Source: a bacterium (lineage in GTDB: Bacteria > SAR324 > XYD2-FULL-50-16). From it: a DNA stretch of 38,592 nt. The first letter of the stretch is position 1. Each line of letters starts with the position of its first letter. The position numbers were made by a program, and so were the translations under genes. The notes beneath the pieces are model-generated. The model saw only the letters and a program-made list of their open reading frames with translations. It was not told where the DNA came from and made no database searches. Below, one piece after another: positions 11,001-16,461 of the stretch. The DNA is taken from positions 1 through 38,592 of the forward strand of contig JAHJRI010000448.1 in NCBI GenBank assembly GCA_018830885.1, read 5' to 3'.

Positions 11001-12215
11001 TTCGGGAGCAGCCATTAAGAGCCCTTTGGTCAGCTTTTTCGATTCATCGTCCCCGCGTCTGACAAGCTTATCAATCAGAGTCGGGTCCCCGTATGCTCTC
11101 ATAAAGACAGCTCGGGTTATTCGGTCGACCCCTTCATCTGTCAGCTGTCCATCTCTATTCTGCATCCTGCCTATTTCGGCCGGGTCATTTTCCAGGACAT
11201 TCTGAAAGAAAGTAGATATGAAACCAATATTCCCGGTTCCTTCGATACGTCCGTCTTTTGTTGGGGATATCAGTTTGAGCATATCAGTTGAGATCTCACT
11301 GGCATCTTCAACCGCGACTTCTTGAGCGGAAGGGGCTTGAATGGAAGGTTTATTTGCCTGTTTGACAAACTTCGTGAGATCTTCACTGGACATTTCTTTG
11401 ATAACATTCCTGATAAGCCGTGGGCATTTCATGCCAGCAATGTCTTCTGGATCTATCCCGAAATTTCGGGCTTCTTTTTCCAGCCATTCAAAGTATTTGT
11501 CGTTTGACTCATTTTGTGTGGAACATGCCAGCCCGAGACTTATTGTCCTGCCATTTCCAGACAGCACAACATACTTCCCGGGTTTCAGTTTAGCATTGGT
11601 AACCGGAGCTCCATCGGAAGCGAAAGGGTTGGCTCCCAATAGTCTCGGCCGGATATTTTTGGACATCTGGTCGGCCTGGTACTGGGAGACATGGCTTGAC
11701 CGGTCCCGGTTCTGCAGCTTGGCTTTCATCCTGTCCCGGGAAGTGTTCTGAAAGTTGTCAGGGAATTCCTTATTCCGGATCCCTTGCGCATTATGGGAAG
11801 CAACTAACAACTTTTGAGGCACAACCAAATACTGAACCTCAACCTCCATTCCCCGGGCGGTTTCAATGATGGTTGTGTTGCCTTTTAAAACTGATGAATC
11901 TGATTGTTTAAGAAATGACCTTACAACAATTGTAATTAGCTCTGTGAGCGATCGAGCGGAGTCGATTTCTTCAGATAAATCGATATTATCAATTCGTTCT
12001 TCAATTATACTTTCATTGACTTTTTTGTCTTTTTGTGAGATGCTCTTATTTGTAGTAGGTGCTGGTGCTGGATCGGTATCCTTGAGAGAGGAACCCCCAG
12101 CTTTGAATCCAGAGCCTACTACACTATCCATCCTTTGAAAATAGTAACGATGCTTCTTATTGGTGTGTTCAGTCACCGTCACCTTTGCTTGGTGAGACTC
12201 CCCCTTGATATTCAT
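5031..12215 (-). CDS. Giant polyvalent head protein: DdrB/ParB nuclease, SAP x2, JAB/RadC, LPD5, LPD1 metallopeptidase, pyrophosphatase-like
   Basis: 2394 residues. Domains in order: 1-100, a shortened copy of the 700-822 region; 127-235, DdrB-like ParB nuclease (ASHNAQGIRN, NRDRS, SDGAP, VLSGNGRT); 590-745, an LPD3/PBECR-like domain (tentative); 849-883 and 898-930, two SAP DNA-binding motifs (GLPTSGNK in each); 1046-1130, coiled coil; 1215-1310, RadC-type JAB/JAMM with H1267-x-H1269-x10-D1280; 1535-1590, LPD5-like (IEDFGEKIGGAAKDRW); 1680-2105, LPD1-like with HEFAH at 1890-1894 and a possible third zinc ligand Glu2089; 2205-2350, polyvalent inorganic-pyrophosphatase-like (GSTRSGTDADGNEWSTKM, DGDCVDCYV) with extra cysteines at 2292-2302. 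A helical repeat occurs four times, each after an Ile-x-Glu motif. The gene sits between the ClpP-like and portal genes. Such proteins, like P1 DarB, are packaged and injected to protect the phage DNA. Start ATG with AGGGA 5 nt upstream. Confidence 0.82.
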   Translation of the reverse strand: MNIKGESHQAKVTVTEHTNKKHRYYFQRMDSVVGSGFKAGGSSLKDTDPAPAPTTNKSISQKDKKVNESIIEERIDNIDLSEEIDSARSLTELITIVVRSFLKQSDSSVLKGNTTIIETARGMEVEVQYLVVPQKLLVASHNAQGIRNKEFPDNFQNTSRDRMKAKLQNRDRSSHVSQYQADQMSKNIRPRLLGANPFASDGAPVTNAKLKPGKYVVLSGNGRTISLGLACSTQNESNDKYFEWLEKEARNFGIDPEDIAGMKCPRLIRNVIKEMSSEDLTKFVKQANKPSIQAPSAQEVAVEDASEISTDMLKLISPTKDGRIEGTGNIGFISTFFQNVLENDPAEIGRMQNRDGQLTDEGVDRITRAVFMRAYGDPTLIDKLVRRGDDESKKLTKGLLMAAPEMAKLGDDLARIDRLDLDISSDIIKAVLELEAIRSQKGRTVEDALAYVTFDDQDVRNDPAIVELLKALEKTGIGHRGKADNVKDFILEYIKQANNAVQESQMGGGFASVFGEAEYKKDKMLEAARKAVVQESIDDTSTEDIEALIRIITRNKDARKILSRLVNNDQPAVIEEGITTCFDIQVRDGVPEIKGNELGDPNDEKLISKTSKEYLRTFFKNKSYRNKHQNIMILVDKDGIGKTLSEAGGPKETRIAKFQSIIALPWLIKYAKFVGYAPVKEEKKSKKNKFAWYIYFDARIKIAGKNYDVSIVGHIRQRESKGAEGEKRSKNRYYFHRIDRKTNQKEAGFVQADNIRDIPDDTSTVVLPAYEKTISQKPQKVNQDMSKPLTIEESVTPSDLISKIDAAATIQDIIGIVKVWISVNKPVDKKKAQAVNLLLQRAEYTQENLSKLDNHRLKALLQANGLPTSGNKQSLIDRLIKSKDLQRRIESKTDEDWQKMSGAELKEFAKSAGLPTSGNKSDLIAKLKALPEKWHYSGYQAIKSALESMFAQGKIDPANGIPEPIKSYIETHYSQYSQQDPVDLRTKEQKEEDERIRSEESKDHIEKIKAQINSPEALEREKQFENRVKVEYAYPGEETNRTWDWKRLERTKKNLDELPGLIAEEEQKQQELRGKISNIQNNYQITFEQKQGKIERIQKSIDAIQRGNDHWRKRIAIAKEHLPIIEGMLRGEEVKVIDDTPTRPTKEEAEEKNKEITEQVTRELTEHPVLKGLAISSELLKNKTASILGQKVKSNKELAGITQIFRDPRYETLRYIFLKGKEIVGHTSVSCRLPGVAKAFPVDRSEQDEWFHNQLSKHGADGFYLLHNHPSGRSNPSFQDITLSLRFEQKYPRQYKGHVVIDSHEYTVISKDGNTETHTIEQDNEDLLKPSIEHPLLGERIHSPDDVLEIGKKLKKDGWFTLISHSIAGVRGIMEVPLKMVTDLNSDGGTVNDKALKKMLAVIRQFAVTSGAQDIFATGVPELTSKYDTFYYSAVQKGLLRDIIDVNGKSAMQEFDVTKEDGYFLGRDIGVMRSITREETANEIAEQVSPDEPIIEEEIKVRKETLNDVISKLDPAKTISDIIEIVNVWFKIERAPKSKIEDFGEKIGGAAKDRWKENNLTAADLFDLNDREALEFVKKDNIWTKIDYKALIDSGKDPVTAFLIKGIRDAIPVSVEIPKSKESQARDYFNKYIELVERIRDNAELANKPEDLIGFDDRIFADQGDGTQFSLSRDDTFIGCLDYKKRRKLYWALRITKYNIEAARRKVNETGWPEAKPWIKGYRIVADSVGVGANGVFVAKGNYIIRDGFENKEDAENWLKLQYDEKIKKRKKAGPKAVRPQLESIERIGVDHRQGKNVNGEDMLSTFKFRGGEFGNWLTEQDRQQSLNHAYDALIDLSQTMGIPAEALSLGGRLSFAFGARGKSKAAAHYEPARRVINLTKINGAGSLAHEFAHAFDHMLGDLSGVNGLANPYASQNRDAGNMRSELADALRQLKDSIFFRDVTTEEYIKIQIQKMIIPNREMEYLFNDYSFAPKDAESNREFQRDVIEVLLKLPEANEPIDYNEWVIPHKRAWESLLYDFVDAETGKRASSEFQKPFVKALNEKLELLSKISSTRIHNHPTRVPSQFVDDATRLDNGKSGKYYSNSQELFARAFESAIQDKISSGGNKSDYLVHSTKQNSTYGGYKPYPEGKEREAINMALDNFLNLLKSGEDTTILESIISQYGAAGGSNNAKLIQEAITTKKNVKDEQTGRGVNKKTKKAPTIQDSYRFQGLNISVERQRGSTRSGTDADGNEWSTKMKYDYGYIRSTEAKDGDCVDCYVHKLGRKSQKVFVIRQKKLSVVREWKNGVCPDCGKIHSECNHAYDEDKVMLGFSTKEEAIKAFLEHHDTEYLLGPVSTYSLKEFKNTLEQSFGKRLPLKIEEAVESGIGQKLAAIDNAGTISDLKDAVSMFF
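5034..5105 (-). repeat. Coding repeat R4 (C-terminal helical tag)
   Basis: Residues 2371-2394 of the giant protein match the pattern x-L-x-x-I-D-x-A-x-T-I-x-D-[IL] shared with R1-R3. It begins seven residues after the IEE/AV motif (Glu2364) and ends the protein, so cleavage there would release a free 30-residue peptide. The repeat is visible at protein level only. Confidence 0.6.
7623..7694 (-). repeat. Coding repeat R3 (helical tag)
   Basis: Residues 1508-1531 (DVISKLDPAKTISDIIEIV and on) are the third copy of the helical repeat and the closest match to R2. It follows the IIEE/EI motif at 1494-1499 and precedes the LPD5-like region. Confidence 0.65.
9750..9821 (-). repeat. Coding repeat R2 (helical tag)
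   Basis: Residues 799-822 (DLISKIDAAATIQDIIGIV and on) are the second copy of the helical repeat. It follows IEE/SV at 791-795 and precedes the two SAP domains. The sequence before the motif (KTISQKPQKVN) is also shared with the protein's N-terminus. Confidence 0.65.
11913..11981 (-). repeat. Coding repeat R1 (helical tag)
   Basis: Residues 79-101 (DLSEEIDSARSLTELITIV and on) are the first copy of the helical repeat. It follows IIEE/RI at 70-75 and precedes the DdrB/ParB-like nuclease domain. Confidence 0.6.
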
Positions 12216-12228
12216 TCACATCCCTGTG

Positions 12229-13920
12229 TTAAGCTGAAACCTGGTCAACCTCCACCATGTCTTCGAGAATATTGATTTTGTCTTCTTTAACAGGAGCTTG
12301 CTCATCTTCGTGAAACTCGATCGAAACATCTTCCTTAATTTCGTCCGGTTCAGCAGACTGATAAATCTCTCCTGTTTCAATTCGATCAAAGAGATTGAAT
12401 TCTATCGCCTGTTGAGCTGTCAGCCAGCGATCTGTTGACGGCATCAATTCCTTTTTGACTTTGGCTTCAGTCAGACCGGTGCAGAGCTTATAGTGATCCA
12501 TCAACCTTCGTCCCAGATTTTGTACCTCAACCGCGGTTGCATTCATGGACGCTTCATTTCCGCGCATACCCCATGAAAACTGATGTGAAAGTACACTTGT
12601 GTTCGGAAAAATGGTTCTGTGCCCTTTGGTTCCAGACATGGCTATGAGTAGACCGGCACTCTTGACTTTCCCCATTGCGGTTGTATGAATGGGAATAGCA
12701 GACGTATTGGCAACGTCAATGAATGCGAAAGCAGCTTCGACGGATCCCCCATTGGACGCGACGATAATCTTGATCTCTTTGAGACGGTCTTCCGGTTTCA
12801 GTGTATTCTGTTTCATGATTTCCTGAATTATCGGGAAGACACTCTCATCGGAGATATCCTGGTTCAGAAAATAGATTCCTTTTTCTGCCAATGAAGGATT
12901 TGGTCTGGGAATGATCGGGGGACGGATCGGCAACAGGATATTTGCCCGGGGCATGTCCCCAACATCTTCCTGGATAGTTTTTTCTTTCAGTACCAGGCTT
13001 TTTTCAGGGATGCTTCTCAGGTCAATCCTGTCTTCATCGGAAGACGATTTATACCGTTCTTCCCGGGGCTTGAAACCGTCAATATTTTCTTCATCCAAGT
13101 CAAGATCGTAGAACACCTCACCATCTTTAAACCGGACTGCTTTGGTGACAAAATATAGCTCTACTTCCTGTCCCATTTCGTATTTGTCTTTATACTGATC
13201 CTCATCCGGGAAGGTTAATTCCACATGCTGTTGCCTTTCTTTTCCGTCAATGTAGTAACGGACCTCAACAGCAAATTCAATATTCGAATCACTACCTTCT
13301 CTGGCCAGCCCATCACCGTATCTGGTCTTTACAACACCTTTAAAAACAAACCGGTCATCTTCATTGAACTTCGACCTGTAGACCCCTTCGACGATCTCAC
13401 CAGCCTGGTTGTCAGAATGGAAACACTCTTGCTGGACAATGGCTGGATCCAGGTCAAGTTTCCGACCCAATGAAGAAATATTCTCTTCAATCACATCGGT
13501 ATGGCTTTTTTGTGCCGGTTTTCCTTTAAACAGATTCAGAAAACCGTCGATAATGGGATCTACATCAACCCCTTCCTGGATAACGGAATGCTTAACCATG
13601 TACGCCTTAACCGGTTCCTTGATCATTGCGATCGCCTTTGGCTCATCATTGCCGGCAGCAATCAGTTCGTCATAGATCTGTTGCAGGACTTCAGCCACGT
13701 TTGACTCATTCAGTTCAATGGTACCGTCCACCAGCTTGTCAAACATCGGGGTTTCAGCTGCCGGATTTTCGTCTTTGACTCCCTGGCCCAATTTGATCAG
13801 GTTTTCACGGATCTGTTTTTGCACCGCAAACTTTTCCCGGACTGACATGGAAGCCTCTTTCAAATTTTCCAGACCTTTCCGGATTTCCTTTTGCAGTGCA
13901 AACTTTTCTCTTGGATTCAT
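12229..13920 (-). CDS. ClpP-like serine protease with long N-terminal head/scaffold region
   Basis: 563 residues. The C-terminal part (about 340-515) is ClpP-like (S14): the oxyanion strand IIVASNGGSVEAA, nucleophile Ser421 in GKVKSAGLL, His446 in LSHQFSWG and Asp497 in STDRWLTAQQAIEFNLFD, so the triad looks intact. The N-terminal 330 residues are not ClpP. They begin with a duplicated helix (PREKFALQKEIRKGLENL at 3-20 and VREKFAVQKQIRENLIKL at 27-44), followed by acidic beta-rich sequence. Ile-x-Glu motifs occur at 113-118 (VIQEGV), 143-148 (VIEENI) and 315-320 (TIQEDV); the last lies exactly between the N-terminal region and the protease domain. ClpP-like proteins are used as prohead proteases in some phages, but an S80-like candidate is also present here, so the division of labour is unclear. 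Confidence 0.8.
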   Translation of the reverse strand: MNPREKFALQKEIRKGLENLKEASMSVREKFAVQKQIRENLIKLGQGVKDENPAAETPMFDKLVDGTIELNESNVAEVLQQIYDELIAAGNDEPKAIAMIKEPVKAYMVKHSVIQEGVDVDPIIDGFLNLFKGKPAQKSHTDVIEENISSLGRKLDLDPAIVQQECFHSDNQAGEIVEGVYRSKFNEDDRFVFKGVVKTRYGDGLAREGSDSNIEFAVEVRYYIDGKERQQHVELTFPDEDQYKDKYEMGQEVELYFVTKAVRFKDGEVFYDLDLDEENIDGFKPREERYKSSSDEDRIDLRSIPEKSLVLKEKTIQEDVGDMPRANILLPIRPPIIPRPNPSLAEKGIYFLNQDISDESVFPIIQEIMKQNTLKPEDRLKEIKIIVASNGGSVEAAFAFIDVANTSAIPIHTTAMGKVKSAGLLIAMSGTKGHRTIFPNTSVLSHQFSWGMRGNEASMNATAVEVQNLGRRLMDHYKLCTGLTEAKVKKELMPSTDRWLTAQQAIEFNLFDRIETGEIYQSAEPDEIKEDVSIEFHEDEQAPVKEDKINILEDMVEVDQVSA

Positions 13921-13929
13921 ATTGTTCCT

Positions 13930-15294
13930 TTAGCCTACGGTTGCGAGTTTGGAGAGCAGTTCAGTGTAGTAATCGCTGACCTTTTCAAGCAGATCAGGAT
14001 CCTTTTCTTCCAGCTCATCCATGATATGTTCAAACTCCCGTTCCAATTCCTTCGGGTCATCGTCATATTCCCCAGCAAGTATTGCGTTGGCGGTTTCTAC
14101 CGCTGCAGTTGGACCTTCCGATTCCGGTTCAGCATTCGGCAGATCCGGTTCAGCATTCGGCAGATCCGGTTCATTTCCTGTATCATCAGCAGACGGTCCC
14201 GGAACGTCTTCACCGGTTCCATCGTCTTCAGGCAATGTGCTTTCAAATTGGGTCCACGCATCCTGCCAGTTTGAAAATGTTTTTCCGGTTGTCAATTCCT
14301 GGAGTACCCAATCCCGCCATCCCTGAGTAATGGACTGTTGTTCTGAATAGTCCTTTATACCTGTCAGACCGGAAAAGGTACCACTGGACACGGTTGTCAA
14401 TTCATTCGCCTGTTGGGAAAAATCAGGGGCGGCTGGCCCGGTCGCTTTTTCAGCTTCATCGGTCTTGGCTTTCATCTGGGCTTCCCGTTCAGATTTTGCC
14501 ATGGCAATCTGATCATTGAGATTGGCAATGCTGACCTGCTTTTCTTCGATCTGACCTTGCATGGTGTTGACGGCTTCCAGCAAACCATCATTTTCAAGCT
14601 GTTTCATCTTGATCTCAGTGTCCAGGGCCTCGACTTTCAGAGCCAGGTCTTCATTGGCTGCAGTCTGAGCTTCCAGGGCGGCTTGATTTTCCTCATTGGT
14701 TTTCTGCCGGGCAACAAATTTATCATGGTTCTTTTCCAGCAGTTGCATCATTTTCATGGAGAACTTCTGGGTCGTTAGCCCTTCCCGATCAGCGAAAAGA
14801 TGGGTAACGTCCCGGCCGTTGAGCGTATGCGCATAGGACACCAGTTCGTCTTCCACATCAAAAGATCGGGCTTCCCCATTGGGGGAATGAAACAGGACCT
14901 TGACCGATTGACCGTCCGAAAAATCGTACTGTACCGCAACATAGGCAAACAGTTTGTTTTTCCGGGGTTTCAGTTCTTCCGGTTTCGTATGTCCAACCAG
15001 GGTGATCTCCGAGTTCCCGAGCGCTTCCGACATTTTCTTTCCAAGGTTTTGAATCCCCCTTTTCAGAGCTGCATAGCTCTTAAACGAGATTGCTTCCTGG
15101 ATAATGCTGGTGCAGTTAATCACCCCGGGGTTGTAATGTTCATTGAATTCATGCAATGACATTGGCTGGCAGAGCAGGTTTTCTTGCTCCTGGGTTCGCA
15201 CCAGAGAACCGTATGCTTCATAAAGTTCCTGAGCGGTGTAACCATCAGAGGGAGCGACCCCGAGCTCCCCTATCAAGATTCTAATCTTTTTCAT
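13930..15294 (-). CDS. DarA_N-like internal head protein with coiled coil
   Basis: 454 residues. Residues 105-185 resemble the DarA N-terminal domain of phage P1 and polyvalent proteins (YVAVQYDFSDGQSVKVLFHS, then NGRDVTHLFADREGL). A charged coiled coil follows at about 185-285. A low-complexity acidic Pro-rich stretch at 365-395 contains a perfect 7-residue tandem repeat (EPDLPNA twice). The N-terminus carries SIIQEAI at 63-69, matching the proposed prohead cleavage motif, with a cut predicted after Glu67. In P1, DarA is an internal head protein needed to load other antirestriction proteins; I infer a similar core or cargo role. The upstream stop is 2 nt from the start and no good Shine-Dalgarno is seen, suggesting translational coupling. 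Confidence 0.68.
   Translation of the reverse strand: MKKIRILIGELGVAPSDGYTAQELYEAYGSLVRTQEQENLLCQPMSLHEFNEHYNPGVINCTSIIQEAISFKSYAALKRGIQNLGKKMSEALGNSEITLVGHTKPEELKPRKNKLFAYVAVQYDFSDGQSVKVLFHSPNGEARSFDVEDELVSYAHTLNGRDVTHLFADREGLTTQKFSMKMMQLLEKNHDKFVARQKTNEENQAALEAQTAANEDLALKVEALDTEIKMKQLENDGLLEAVNTMQGQIEEKQVSIANLNDQIAMAKSEREAQMKAKTDEAEKATGPAAPDFSQQANELTTVSSGTFSGLTGIKDYSEQQSITQGWRDWVLQELTTGKTFSNWQDAWTQFESTLPEDDGTGEDVPGPSADDTGNEPDLPNAEPDLPNAEPESEGPTAAVETANAILAGEYDDDPKELEREFEHIMDELEEKDPDLLEKVSDYYTELLSKLATVG
14123..14172 (-). repeat. 21-bp tandem repeat, two full copies plus partial
   Basis: Two perfect 21-bp units (14123-14143 and 14144-14164) plus 8 bp of a third encode the EPDLPNA heptapeptide repeat in the acidic linker of the DarA_N-like protein. 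It is in frame, so copy-number change would only alter linker length. Confidence 0.85.
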
Positions 15295-15296
15295 TT

Positions 15297-16022
15297 CTAT
15301 GCCGATTTAAGGGTTGCGAGTTCGTGCTTGAGGGACGCTTCTGTATCTGTCAGACTTGACAGCTTCTTTTCCAGCTGAGCGTGGGTTTTAACCAGATCCT
15401 TGTTATCTGACCGCTCTTCCTGGATCCGCGCCTGTGAGATCCCGAGCAACGTTGTCAGCTCTTCCTGCTTGGCCATTACAGCTTTCAACTTCGCGGCCGT
15501 ACTTGTCGGTCCTTTGGCCGGTACATCCGGTTTCAGTTCCGCTTGGCTGGCTGCTAAAAGCTTTTTCCGGTCCATTTCCGGTTTGTCTTCGGACGGCGCC
15601 AGCTTTGCCAGAAAATCAACAATCTTGTCCAGAGCCTTTGCCGTGTGAGGACCGCTTGCTTTGGATGCCGTGAGCGGAATTTTCTTTCCATCAATTTTGG
15701 CCAAGAAAACCTGTCCCATGGTGTCTTCGATCGAAGCATTGCCTTTGGCCTCAAATGCAAAAAGCATCTCAAGTTTCTGGCCATTCTCGAATTCAAAAAC
15801 GACCCTTTTTGTCGGCATTCCGTCCTTCTTTCGAACCTTGTCATCTGCCTGGGTATCCGTGACTTTATATCCCTTCCGTTCAAAGAATTTTGCGACAACA
15901 TTGAGTCCATTGGCATTAAACCTGTTGTAAGGGACGATCACGGCCTCTTCAATGATTCCGTTCGCCGGTTCCCGCTTTTCTTCCTCTTCTATCTGTTTCC
16001 AGACAAGTCCAAGTATTCCCAT
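15297..16022 (-). CDS. DarA_N-like small head protein with N-terminal targeting-like segment
   Basis: 241 residues. Residues 70-120 (RVVFEFENGQKLEMLFAFEA, then QVFLAKIDGKKIPL) match the beta-strand pattern of the DarA_N-like domain in the next gene, so the two are probably paralogues. The C-terminal 60 residues form a coiled coil. The first 26 residues form an acidic helix ending in IIEE before AV. That layout is like the T4 capsid-targeting sequence, a short N-terminal helix cut off after I/L-x-E. It has an AGAGG ribosome site. A small packaged internal protein is the likely role. The DarA_N relationship is weaker here than for the 454-residue neighbour. Confidence 0.6.
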   Translation of the reverse strand: MGILGLVWKQIEEEEKREPANGIIEEAVIVPYNRFNANGLNVVAKFFERKGYKVTDTQADDKVRKKDGMPTKRVVFEFENGQKLEMLFAFEAKGNASIEDTMGQVFLAKIDGKKIPLTASKASGPHTAKALDKIVDFLAKLAPSEDKPEMDRKKLLAASQAELKPDVPAKGPTSTAAKLKAVMAKQEELTTLLGISQARIQEERSDNKDLVKTHAQLEKKLSSLTDTEASLKHELATLKSA

Positions 16023-16071
16023 GATTACCTCTTAATTTACATGATAAAATTACTAAATTGGCGCAGATTCT

Positions 16072-16431
16072 TTAAATCAAAATAGCCTTTATTCGGTCGA
16101 CAAGTCCTTTTAAAGACACTTCTGCATTTTGAGTCCATCGAGATAAAACAAGTGGATCTTCTATATCCGGAAGAATTTCCAGAATCTTCGTCCTCCACTG
16201 GTCCGACATTTCAAAGGGGTAGAATATATGATCGCATTCAGGGCATTGAAAAGAATGGTTGTAACCAGTAACCGCCCAACTGATACCACATTTCGGGCAG
16301 GTTACTTTATGTGCCGCCATATTGGAACCCGATGTATATGCATGTCCGGCGTGGCTATCCCCGCCCTGCATCAAGTGACTGTGATCGTGGGAACTCACGA
16401 CAGTGTGATGACGTTGCGTATTATCTTTCAT
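16072..16431 (-). CDS. His-rich N-terminus plus zinc-ribbon protein, unknown
   Basis: 119 residues. The first 40 residues are rich in His, Ser and Gly (HSHLMQGGDSHAGH). Residues 43-75 form a four-cysteine zinc ribbon (CPKCG...CPECDHIFYP). The C-terminus is helical (TKILEILPDIEDPLVLSRW). No membrane segment or signal peptide is seen. It lies between the large lipoprotein and the head-cargo genes. A metal-binding or nucleic-acid-binding role is suggested by the ribbon only; the specific function is unknown. The ribosome site (AGGT, 8 nt upstream) is modest. Confidence 0.65.
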   Translation of the reverse strand: MKDNTQRHHTVVSSHDHSHLMQGGDSHAGHAYTSGSNMAAHKVTCPKCGISWAVTGYNHSFQCPECDHIFYPFEMSDQWRTKILEILPDIEDPLVLSRWTQNAEVSLKGLVDRIKAILI

Positions 16432-16461
16432 GATTGGGTACCTGTTTGAAAAAGGTTCATT

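Noticed and set aside
14123-14172. CRISPR-like or recombination repeat
   Set aside because: Only two in-frame 21-bp units inside a low-complexity coding linker; there are no spacers.
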